Origin: DASSKW01 sp035690065
GTDB lineage: Bacteria; Pseudomonadota; Gammaproteobacteria; Natronospirales; REEB76
Direction: 5' to 3'
Assembly (NCBI GenBank): GCA_035690065.1
Contig: DASSKW010000015.1
Span: 1-14,688 of the forward strand
Length of the DNA stretch: 14,688 nucleotides
Shown in pieces: positions 7,708 to 14,389 of the stretch; the stretch's first letter is position 1; every line of letters starts with the position of its first letter. The notes beneath the pieces were generated by a model. That model saw only the letters and a list, made by a program, of their open reading frames with translations. It did not search any database and was not told the DNA's origin. The position numbers were made by a program, and so were the translations under genes.

Positions 7708-8901
7708 CTACCTCCTTTTCTGCATCCGGATCAACAGACCAGCCGCAGCCAGACAGACTAATCCGAAGCCGGTCAACGCGGCGGCTTCCGGTATCACCGC
7801 CTTGAGCCCACCCTGACGCAGGAATACGTCGAGAAACCCCTGCAACCCCCATGCCATGGGAGAGTAGTGACTCACCGTCTGCATGAATGGCGGCATCACG
7901 AAACTCGGCACCATGATACCGCCAACTGCCGCCATCAGCAGATTGGTGATGCCGGTAAAGATAGTCGCCTGTTCGCTGGTCGATACCAGGTTCGCGACCA
8001 GCAACGCATAAGAGACCGAGGCGAAGCTCACTACCAATGCCATCAGGCAGAGTGCGAACGGCGCATGCCCCAGGGTCAGGCTGTCGCCGCCAAACCACGG
8101 CACCACGAATACCCCAACCGCCAGCATCAGGATAACTTGCAGGAGATTGATGCCGATATACGGCAGCAATTTACCCAGTAACAGCGCACGTGAACCCAGC
8201 CCCATGCTGCGTAATCGTGCATAGGTCCCCTGTTGCCGCTCCTGCACCCAGGTAGTAGACAACGGGATCGCGATGAAGAACATCGCGAACAGCAGCCAGG
8301 CAGGGACATTCTGTTGCACCGACGATGGCCGCTGGTTCTGTCCATTCACTTTATAGAGCGATTGGTCGTCGAGTAACTTGTTCGCGGTATCGAGATCGAG
8401 CCCCCCGCCACCTGCCAGCGCCATCTGTGCCTGGAACGGCGCCATGGCGACCCGCAGATAGATATGTGCCAGCGCGCCCCGCAGTGCAGCCACGAATAAC
8501 TGATATACAGCCGGTTCCACATCTGGCCCCGCCTGCATCTCCACCGGTATCGGCTTGTCGCCGCTCATGGCCTTGCCGAAGCCAGCCGGGATACGCACGA
8601 TGAACTGAACCTGGCCACGCCGGACTCGATCGATCAACTCCGACTCGGGGTCATCGGCTGATATGCGCTTGAAGTCTTGCATTGCTTCAAGTCGCTTGAC
8701 CAGTGACGCACTCTCCGGACCGCGATCCTGATCGAGCAGGTAATAACTCACGCTGACGCCTTCATGCGCCGCAAAACTGCTCTGCGTTGCAAGTGACATG
8801 ACCAGGATGAACACCGCGGGCATTACGAACAACAGCAAGAGTGCGTGCCAATCGCGCAGCAGCAATCTCAATTCTTTATTGACCAGTGCGAACAACTGCA
8901 T
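7708..8901 (-). CDS. ABC-2 type transporter permease
   Basis: 397-residue membrane subunit of an ABC exporter in the ABC2_membrane_3 style. A first membrane helix (about 20-37) is followed by a large extracytoplasmic domain (about 40-198). A block of about five more helices covers roughly 200-218, 244-268, 283-305, 316-335 and 373-392. The segment TTWVQERQQGTYARLRSMG (216-234) is the cytoplasmic coupling region typical of this family, and HYSPMAWGLQGFLDVFL (345-361) is the usual re-entrant/amphipathic motif. It starts at ATG 8901, six bases after the ATPase stop, with GAGGG in the ATPase's last codons as ribosome-binding site. Paired with the adjacent ATPase it should form an exporter; cluster context suggests the resorcinol-type product or an acylated derivative as cargo, which is inference. 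Confidence 0.88.
   Translation of the reverse strand: MQLFALVNKELRLLLRDWHALLLLFVMPAVFILVMSLATQSSFAAHEGVSVSYYLLDQDRGPESASLVKRLEAMQDFKRISADDPESELIDRVRRGQVQFIVRIPAGFGKAMSGDKPIPVEMQAGPDVEPAVYQLFVAALRGALAHIYLRVAMAPFQAQMALAGGGGLDLDTANKLLDDQSLYKVNGQNQRPSSVQQNVPAWLLFAMFFIAIPLSTTWVQERQQGTYARLRSMGLGSRALLLGKLLPYIGINLLQVILMLAVGVFVVPWFGGDSLTLGHAPFALCLMALVVSFASVSYALLVANLVSTSEQATIFTGITNLLMAAVGGIMVPSFVMPPFMQTVSHYSPMAWGLQGFLDVFLRQGGLKAVIPEAAALTGFGLVCLAAAGLLIRMQKRR
7711..7717 (-). promoter_or_regulatory. Shine-Dalgarno of the ACP gene inside the permease 3' end
   Basis: On the minus strand AAGGAGG forms the last lysine/arginine codons of the permease and is followed by its TAG stop and then ATG 7701, nine bases further on. 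It is the strongest ribosome-binding site in the cluster and sits before its ACP, which is usually needed in excess over the enzymes. Seen directly in sequence; the expression consequence is inference. Confidence 0.7.
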
Positions 8902-8907
8902 GTGTGA

Positions 8908-9867
8908 CTAATCCCTCAGTTGCCGACCAGTGAAATGCAGGAATAATTCTTCGAGGTTGCCGTATCCATACTGCAGACGGCTGATACCCAGTGCTTCACG
9001 GGTAAGCAGCGTCATCAGTTGTTTCAGATCGGCTTCGCTGCAATCCTTCAGTCTCAATTCCCTGCCATCGATCTCGATGCCAGCGATGGCATCCAATATC
9101 TCCCGCTGCCCTGCCGAAACCGGTTCTACCAGGGTCACCGTCAAGGCTTGACCTGCATTGTCATTCAACAACTGTTGCAGGGTACCGTGGGCCAGCAGGC
9201 GCCCATCGTCGAGCACGCCAATCTCGTCGCACAACATCTCCACTTCTTCCATGTAATGTGAGGTATAGATTACGGTGGTACCGGTGCCGTTGATCCGTTT
9301 GATCGCTTCCAGGATGAAACGGCGCGACTGCGGATCGATGCCGACTGTCGGTTCATCCAGGAATAACAGCCGTGGTCGATTCAACAAGCCGATGGCGAGA
9401 TTGAGACGCCGCTTGAGTCCACCGGAAAGATGTTCGGCTCGGGATTTCTCGAAGGCTTCAAGTCCTGCCACCGCCAGCGACTCGCCGATGCGTCCACGCG
9501 CTTCAGCAGCAGGAATCTTCAGCGCGCCAGCGAAGAAACGCAGATTCTCGATTACATTGAGACGCGGATAGAACGCGTAATCCTGCGGCACCAGCGCGCT
9601 GAAGGCCTGGATCTCGCGAACTTGTGCGGGCAGGCTCCTGCTGTCGATGCGAACCCGCCCCGAGGTGGGAGTCAACAGTCCGGTCAGGATGGAGATCAGC
9701 GTGGTCTTGCCGGAGCCGTTCGGGCCCAGCAGTCCGAACAAACTGCCCTGCCGGACTTGCAGGGACAACTCCCGGATAGCCTCACGCCCGGCGCCCGGGT
9801 ATCGGAAACTCAAGCCCTCGATCTCGATCACGCGCCGTTCCCCGTCATGAATTACCCATTTGTGCAT
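8908..9867 (-). CDS. ABC transporter ATP-binding protein
   Basis: 319-residue nucleotide-binding subunit of an ABC-2 type exporter. It shows Walker A GPNGSGKT (48-55), the signature LSGGLKRR (147-154), Walker B LLFLDEP (167-173) and the switch histidine in TSHYMEEVEML (His204). The Q-loop glutamine is in LVPQDYAFYP. A C-terminal extension of about 90 residues follows the core, as in multidrug/antibiotic-type ATPases. First gene of the operon leading to permease, ACP, ketosynthase and chain-length factor. Start is uncertain: ATG 9867 is used here (TTG 9870 lies directly before it), but GTG 9831 has a better-placed GGGGAA and would begin directly at the conserved VIEIEGLSF. Upstream lie 114 bases and then the stop of a same-strand membrane protein gene, so read-through from that gene is possible. 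Confidence 0.9.
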   Translation of the reverse strand: MHKWVIHDGERRVIEIEGLSFRYPGAGREAIRELSLQVRQGSLFGLLGPNGSGKTTLISILTGLLTPTSGRVRIDSRSLPAQVREIQAFSALVPQDYAFYPRLNVIENLRFFAGALKIPAAEARGRIGESLAVAGLEAFEKSRAEHLSGGLKRRLNLAIGLLNRPRLLFLDEPTVGIDPQSRRFILEAIKRINGTGTTVIYTSHYMEEVEMLCDEIGVLDDGRLLAHGTLQQLLNDNAGQALTVTLVEPVSAGQREILDAIAGIEIDGRELRLKDCSEADLKQLMTLLTREALGISRLQYGYGNLEELFLHFTGRQLRD

Positions 9868-9981
9868 CAATCCGCGTGATTATTTCGACAAATGTAACAT
9901 GACTGCTCTGACCGAACGAGACCGGACCCCGCGGCGATCGGGAAAATAGCGCGCACCGCCGGCATGGCCTATGCCTTCTGC

Positions 9982-11280
9982 TCAGCCTGCCAGTTTCTCC
10001 AGTGCCTGATACAGCGCACGTATCCGGGTATGCCAGGGATGACCGGTATGTGAGACCAGTGGCTTGAGGAGGGCCAGCGCGGCCAGGTCCTGTTTGCGGT
10101 ATTCAGCCAGATAACGCGCGTTCAGGAACTGCAAAGCCACGGCTTCATCGCTGTGCGGATGCCGTGGCGGCACATCGGCGACGATCTTCTCGAACAACGG
10201 CCAGCGCCGGTTGTTCAATGCCGTCTCTGCCAGCGAGACACAATCCACCAGTGGCTCCGGCTCGAAGCGCCGGTTTACATCCAGGCACTGCTCATAGATA
10301 TCCAGCGCACGCTCCAGCCGCTTCTGCACGACCAGACAGCGCACCAGTTGCTTGCCCTGCACCAGTGACAGATCATACTGCCCGCGTATGCACAGTGCTT
10401 CATACAATTCTTCGTGGTACAGACGCAGATCCGCGACTTGTCCCGGCTCCCGGCGCAGCAGATCACGCGCTGCATCCCAGTCGCCGGCATCGGAAAGCGC
10501 GCCAGCCTTGTCGAGGACATCAGCGAGCCTGTGCTGCTGCGCCGCCATTCGTGCGCGCTCCTCGGTGGGCCGTGTCACCATCACCTCGATACCCAGACGT
10601 TCGTGACGATGGTAAGTGACGAACCCCAGCAGGTGGGCACTCATGACCAGGAAATAGACCACGATCATGTGCGCCAGCAGGGACGACACTGCCCCGCTCA
10701 ACGCGGCGAGCGCCACGTAGCTGAGACTCAACAAGGCCACGGCCAGCAGATAGCTGCTGCCCGTGTGGTAGATGAAACGCAGCAGGTTGAGCGGGTTGAG
10801 GGCCGACAAGGCACTGCCCTCCAGTGCCATGGTGACCAGAAAAGCTGGAAATACCAGCACCCCGAACAACATGCAGATATGCGAGCCTTGGGCGATACCC
10901 CTGTGCATCAGGTAACTGCCGAGTGCGGCGACCCCGAGCCAGAAGGCGATCACCAGTACCAAGCGCCCATAATCATTATGCTCCAGCACTTCAGTACCGA
11001 GCGGCGGCGCGATGGCATGCCCGAGCGCAGTCTCCTCGACGATCATGAACATGTATATCGCAAGCCAACCGAGCGTGATCGGCGCCATGGCCGCAGCAAA
11101 GATTCCCGCCATATCGAACAGCCAGAACATCAGGCCGATGACCACGACGACGCCCAGCGCATAGCCCCGCAACGGGTACTTGATTATCGACGGCAGATAT
11201 CGCCAGACCGACGCGGTCGCAACCATGCGCGCATCGGCTTCCGGATCATGCAATCTGAGGTCGCGGGATTCTTCCGTCAT
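9982..11280 (-). CDS. Unknown membrane protein with six predicted helices and TPR-like C-terminal domain (paralogue 1)
   Basis: 432 residues, family not recognised. A short charged N-terminus (1-35) is followed by six hydrophobic segments at about 38-58, 62-82, 106-126, 132-154, 174-196 and 200-222. A soluble tail of about 200 residues follows, built of amphipathic helices. The stretch QKRLERALDIYEQCLDV (319-335) looks like a TPR/Sel1-type helical repeat. It shares with the neighbouring upstream gene the motifs ETALGHA..PP after the second helix, PLNLLRFI..TG..Y in the loop before the fifth, HLLGFV at the end of the sixth, and LVQGKQLV plus YEQCLD in the tail. The two are clearly tandem duplicates. 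It is 81 bases downstream of its paralogue and 114 bases upstream of the ABC ATPase, all on one strand. Function unknown; an envelope role linked to the cluster is possible but unproven. Confidence 0.82.
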   Translation of the reverse strand: MTEESRDLRLHDPEADARMVATASVWRYLPSIIKYPLRGYALGVVVVIGLMFWLFDMAGIFAAAMAPITLGWLAIYMFMIVEETALGHAIAPPLGTEVLEHNDYGRLVLVIAFWLGVAALGSYLMHRGIAQGSHICMLFGVLVFPAFLVTMALEGSALSALNPLNLLRFIYHTGSSYLLAVALLSLSYVALAALSGAVSSLLAHMIVVYFLVMSAHLLGFVTYHRHERLGIEVMVTRPTEERARMAAQQHRLADVLDKAGALSDAGDWDAARDLLRREPGQVADLRLYHEELYEALCIRGQYDLSLVQGKQLVRCLVVQKRLERALDIYEQCLDVNRRFEPEPLVDCVSLAETALNNRRWPLFEKIVADVPPRHPHSDEAVALQFLNARYLAEYRKQDLAALALLKPLVSHTGHPWHTRIRALYQALEKLAG

Positions 11281-11361
11281 GCGCCATCACCGGCAACCGG
11301 GCTGGCCCGGGACATGACGGTATCGTAGCAGGTTATAAAATTGCCGAGGATGCCGCGATCG

Positions 11362-12675
11362 TCAGGCGGCCTTGCCCTTGAGTGCATGGTAGAGCGCGGT
11401 GATGCGCGGATACAGTGGATGTGTCTCCGCCGTCAATATCGGACGCAAGCTCGCGAGTGCGGCGGATTCATCCTTTACCACTTCAGTCAGATACCGGGCC
11501 CGCCGGAACTGCAGAGTGATGGTTTCCGGACTATCAGGGTATTGCAGCACGACACTGGTTACGATCTTGTCGAAACAGGACAGCCGCCGTTCCTGCAATG
11601 CGGATTCGGCGAGCTGCAATACCCCGCTCATGTCCCAGGGCTTGAAGAAGGTCGAGATGTCGAGACATTGCTCGTATACCGTCAAGGCCCGGCCCGTATG
11701 TTTGATCTGCATCAACAGATGGATCAATCGTTTGCCCTGTACCAGCGTCAGCACATCCTGATCCCGCGCACGCAGCGCCTGATAGAGGTCTTCATGAAAT
11801 TGAAGTGGGTTGGAAAGCCCGCTGTGTTCACGGAACATGATGTCGCAGGCAGTGCGTGGATCTCCGGAGTTGGTGAACGCATCGATCTCCGCCAGCAAGC
11901 TCGTCAGTACATCATGCTGCGCATTGCGACGGCGTGTCTCTTCACCCTGTCTGAGCCAGTCCGATCCGGCATTCAGTTCCGCATAACGGTGACAGCCGAC
12001 GAAACCAAGCAGATGGCACACGGCAATCAGAAGATAAGCGGCGACGATATAACACACCAGGCCCGCAATCCCGCCACCGGCGGCATAACCGATCCAGACC
12101 AGTACCACCATGGGCAGACCGAGCGCGAAATACCCACCTTCGGTCTTGAAGATGAAATGCCGCAAGCGCAGCGGGTTACCGGCTTCACGGAAATCATCGA
12201 CCATGGCGAGTACCGCAACGAATGCGGGCAGTAACGCAACTCCGGCGCCAAACAACAGATACACCAGCAAGGCCATACCTGACCGGAACACCAGCCCCAT
12301 TAAACCGGCAACCACCGCTATATATATGAACAACAGCACCGGGCGCAGATAACCCGGTTGCGTGACGATCTCCTCCAGCACTGCCGGCGGATGGGCATGT
12401 CCGAGCGCCGTCTCCTGCACCACTCCGATCAGGTACTGCGCCAGGAAACCAAGACCCAGCACCGCACCCAAGGCCCCGACCCAGTTACCGTAAGCGGCCG
12501 CCCAGGGCAGGACGCCCAGCAACACGGTAGCCAACAACGCTTGCGGATAAAGCGGATAGCGCGCAATCTCACGCCAGTACGCGCGTACCGATTTGACAGA
12601 TTGCATGTATTCATCCGGATCGTAACTCTCACCAGACAACTTACGATCCAGTCGCCGACTGTCATCCGCCATCAT
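11362..12675 (-). CDS. Unknown membrane protein with six predicted helices and TPR-like C-terminal domain (paralogue 2)
   Basis: Paralogue of the downstream gene, with the same architecture: charged N-terminus, hydrophobic segments at about 42-62, 67-87, 111-131, 135-159, 182-203 and 204-226, then a helical soluble tail. Diagnostic shared motifs are ETALGHA.PP (88-97), NPLRLRHFIF (167-176), HLLGFVGCHR (221-230), LVQGKRLIHLL and VYEQCLDI. I chose ATG 12675 (MMADDSRRL) because it gives 437 residues, against 432 in the paralogue, and aligns the N-termini. The frame is open to ATG 12726, which would add 17 residues with no counterpart in the paralogue and no clear ribosome-binding site. A candidate promoter with a perfect TTGACA lies upstream. 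Function unknown; the divergence between the copies suggests an old duplication with both kept. Confidence 0.8.
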   Translation of the reverse strand: MMADDSRRLDRKLSGESYDPDEYMQSVKSVRAYWREIARYPLYPQALLATVLLGVLPWAAAYGNWVGALGAVLGLGFLAQYLIGVVQETALGHAHPPAVLEEIVTQPGYLRPVLLFIYIAVVAGLMGLVFRSGMALLVYLLFGAGVALLPAFVAVLAMVDDFREAGNPLRLRHFIFKTEGGYFALGLPMVVLVWIGYAAGGGIAGLVCYIVAAYLLIAVCHLLGFVGCHRYAELNAGSDWLRQGEETRRRNAQHDVLTSLLAEIDAFTNSGDPRTACDIMFREHSGLSNPLQFHEDLYQALRARDQDVLTLVQGKRLIHLLMQIKHTGRALTVYEQCLDISTFFKPWDMSGVLQLAESALQERRLSCFDKIVTSVVLQYPDSPETITLQFRRARYLTEVVKDESAALASLRPILTAETHPLYPRITALYHALKGKAA

Positions 12676-12758
12676 GATCCACCGCTCTGTACGTACCAGA
12701 GGCGATGCTGCCCTGCTCGGATGCATCCGACAGTGATGCGATTCACGTTTTGGATCGA

Positions 12759-12787
12759 ATGGAATCCATCTGGAAGATTATTGTCAA
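12759..12787 (-). promoter_or_regulatory. Candidate sigma-70 promoter for the paired membrane-protein genes
   Basis: On the minus strand a perfect -35 TTGACA (12787-12782) is followed after 17 bases by TTCCAT (12764-12759), a weak -10 matching three of six positions. Transcription would start near 12752, upstream of either possible start of the membrane protein gene. A perfect 6-3-6 inverted repeat lies four bases upstream of the -35. The -35 is strong, the -10 is poor, so it may need an activator. Confidence 0.42.
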
Positions 12788-12790
12788 CTC

Positions 12791-12805
12791 GTAATCGCTG
12801 ATTAC
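12791..12805. repeat. Perfect inverted repeat GTAATC-GCT-GATTAC
   Basis: A 15-base element with 6-bp arms and a 3-base centre lies 20 bases beyond the msrA stop and 3 bases from the TTGACA of the candidate promoter on the minus strand. It is not followed by a T-run on either strand, so it is not a typical intrinsic terminator. The position directly upstream of a -35 fits an activator-binding site. Seen in sequence; function inferred. Confidence 0.4.
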
Positions 12806-12824
12806 CGACGAGCGTAGATCGGAC

Positions 12825-13460
12825 TCACAATGTGCAACTCACGCCGGTACCGCGCAAGCCGCAATAACCACTCGGGTTTCTGGCCAGATACTGCTGATGA
12901 TAATCCTCGGCATAATAGAACTCCGGCGCGGCACGTACCTCGGTGGTGATCACCGGGTAACCCGCCGATTCCAGTTCCTGTTGGTAATGTTGTCGCGATC
13001 GCTCTGCCAGATGTTGCTGTTCGTCGCCAAACGTATAGATGCAGGAACGGTATTGAGTCCCGACATCGTTACCTTGTCGCATCCCTTGCGTGGGATCATG
13101 TGCTTCCCAGAATGTCTTCAGCAATTGCTGGTAACTGATCTTTTCCGGATCGAATATCACCCGCACCACTTCCGCGTGACCGGTACGGCCACTGCAGACT
13201 TCATCGTAGGTCGGGTTGGGCGTAAAGCCACCGGCATAACCGGCGACCGTCACATACACGCCCGGTAATTGCCAGAACTTGCGTTCTGCACCCCAGAAAC
13301 AACCGAGTCCGAACACCGCTTCCTGCAGGCCGGCCGGGAACGGCGCTTGCAGCGGATGACCGTTGACGATATGTCGATCGACAGTGACCAACGAGGTGGG
13401 GCGCCCGGGAAGGGCCTCGGCATGGGTGGTCATATGACCTTTTTGAGCCTGTCTGAACAT
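12825..13460 (-). CDS. msrA: Peptide methionine sulfoxide reductase MsrA
   Basis: Thioredoxin-dependent enzyme that reduces the S-epimer of methionine sulfoxide in proteins. At 211 residues it matches the E. coli enzyme in length and layout. The catalytic motif GCFWGAER places the nucleophile at Cys54. The recycling cysteines are Cys200 in SGYCGLRGTG and Cys209 near the C-terminus, the two-resolving-cysteine arrangement of E. coli MsrA. The conserved core motifs are AGYAGGFTPNPTYDEVCSGRTGHAE (split here as AGYAGG, PTYDEVCSG and TGHAE) and HDPTQG.RQGNDVGTQYRS in the middle. The start ATG 13460 has AGGATC upstream and gives an N-terminus with ALPGR and VNGH spaced as in the enterobacterial protein. 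Transcribed divergently from the SDR gene and on its own. Housekeeping gene, ordinary context. Confidence 0.96.
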   Translation of the reverse strand: MFRQAQKGHMTTHAEALPGRPTSLVTVDRHIVNGHPLQAPFPAGLQEAVFGLGCFWGAERKFWQLPGVYVTVAGYAGGFTPNPTYDEVCSGRTGHAEVVRVIFDPEKISYQQLLKTFWEAHDPTQGMRQGNDVGTQYRSCIYTFGDEQQHLAERSRQHYQQELESAGYPVITTEVRAAPEFYYAEDYHQQYLARNPSGYCGLRGTGVSCTL

Positions 13461-13489
13461 GGTGTGATCCTGAACTGTGCAAAATCCGG

Positions 13490-13518
13490 TTGGATGAATA
13501 ACAGTATGACCTTAAGAT
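13490..13518 (+). promoter_or_regulatory. Candidate sigma-70 promoter for the SDR gene
   Basis: TTGGAT (13490-13495) and TAAGAT (13513-13518) are separated by exactly 17 bases, with transcription expected to begin about 30 bases before ATG 13557. Each box departs from consensus (three and four matches of six), so this is only a candidate in the 96-base divergent spacer between msrA and the SDR gene. Confidence 0.28.
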
Positions 13519-13556
13519 AGGGACTAATATTTCACATTTCCAGGGCAGCAGACAGC

Positions 13557-14276
13557 ATGGACAAACAAAAGATTGCGGTCGTGACGGGAGCCAATCGCGG
13601 ACTCGGTTTCGAAATAGCACGCCAGCTTGCACAGGCTGGTGTCCATGTGATCCTGACCGCACGCGACCGGCAGACCGGCGCCGAAGCCCTGCGTAAACTG
13701 GAGCAAGAACACCTGCCGGTCGAATTGCGCAAACTGGACGTGAATTCGAGCGAGGATGCGCAAGCTCTGGCACATTATATCGGCGAGCAACACGGTCATC
13801 TGGATATCCTGATCAATAACGCCGGTATCTTTCCAGAATCCTCCCGCGATACCGGAGTGAAATCCGGCGATCCGTGCAAGGTATCGCCGGCGACAGTGAT
13901 GGAGATATTCAACACCAACACCCTTGGCGCCGTACGTCTGATCCAGGCAGTGGTACCGCTCATGTCCGAAGGCGGCCGTATCGTCAATGTCTCCACCGGG
14001 ATGGCGGCATTGCATGACATGGGAGGTGCGTATCTCGGCTACCGGCTCTCCAAGACCGCACTGAATGCAGTCACCCGTGTGTTCGCCGCCGAATTGGCAC
14101 CACGCAGTATTACCGTGAATTCGGTCGATCCCGGTTGGTTGAAGACCGCCATGGGTGGCGATGCGGCCACGCGCTCCGCCGCACAGGGGGCCGCGACGAT
14201 CGTCTGGCTGGCGACTGCAGCCGAAGCCACTGAAAGTGGCTACTTCTGGCGCGATCAGCGCAAACTTGCCTGGTAA
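13557..14276 (+). CDS. Short-chain dehydrogenase/reductase (carbonyl-reductase-like)
   Basis: Classical SDR of 239 residues with an NAD(P) Rossmann fold. The nucleotide motif TGANRGLG is at 10-17, the structural NNAG at 87-90, the catalytic Ser146 in NVSTGMAAL, and the Tyr162-Lys166 pair in GYRLSK. The DPGWLKTAMGG loop (191-201) follows the usual PG motif. Arg14 in the glycine-rich motif and the TAR (34-36) after the second strand suggest NADP preference. The substrate cannot be told; the general look is of carbonyl reductases. Single gene, divergent from msrA, with only a weak GGGC ahead of ATG 13557. It could in principle supply ketoreductase activity to the cluster, but it lies outside both operons and is more than three kilobases away, so I treat it as unrelated. 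Confidence 0.9.
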   Translation: MDKQKIAVVTGANRGLGFEIARQLAQAGVHVILTARDRQTGAEALRKLEQEHLPVELRKLDVNSSEDAQALAHYIGEQHGHLDILINNAGIFPESSRDTGVKSGDPCKVSPATVMEIFNTNTLGAVRLIQAVVPLMSEGGRIVNVSTGMAALHDMGGAYLGYRLSKTALNAVTRVFAAELAPRSITVNSVDPGWLKTAMGGDAATRSAAQGAATIVWLATAAEATESGYFWRDQRKLAW

Positions 14277-14378
14277 ACCCGGACCACGAACCCCTCCGAT
14301 TTAAATCTTTCCGGTCCAGGCTGCGATTTGCTGGCAAGCCCCGAATCTTTGACTATGCTTTGTAGTAATGCAGGTATC

Positions 14379-14384
14379 GGAGGG
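14379..14384 (+). promoter_or_regulatory. Shine-Dalgarno deciding the start of the CBS-domain gene
   Basis: GGAGGG lies five bases before ATG 14390. It selects this start over the out-of-frame ATG at 14368. The 113-base spacer between the SDR stop and this gene otherwise holds a 10-base palindrome GATTTAAATC (14298-14307) inside a weak GGACC/GGTCC stem (14281-14285 with 14313-14317); no T-run follows. Confidence 0.65.
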
Positions 14385-14389
14385 TGGCC

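Noticed and set aside
1753..9900. Shared octamer ATGTTACA upstream of the darA-like gene (1753-1760, plus) and of the ABC ATPase (9900-9893, minus), considered as a common operator
   Set aside because: Two spacers of about 190 and 110 bases give roughly 20,000 position pairs against 65,536 octamers, so one shared octamer is not surprising, and the flanks do not match.
9961..9975. GGCATGGCCTATGCC inverted repeat after the 432-residue membrane protein as a terminator
   Set aside because: The 5-bp stem is short and the only T-run on the minus strand is four bases long and lies 10 bases or more beyond the stem; too weak to call.
11362..11380. GCCGC/GCGGC repeat at the end of the 437-residue membrane protein gene as a terminator
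   Set aside because: The stem is five bases, lies within the stop-codon region, and the T-run is separated by more than ten bases.
10414..12234. Two long plus-strand open frames (10414-11328 and 11341-12234) antisense to the membrane paralogues
   Set aside because: Their translations are His/Gln/Arg-rich without membrane or domain patterns, and the two do not resemble each other as the minus-strand proteins do; they are shadows.
14278..14320. Imperfect CCCGGACC...GGTCCAGG stem after the SDR gene as an intrinsic terminator
   Set aside because: It has a C:A mismatch, a 27-base loop and no following T-run.
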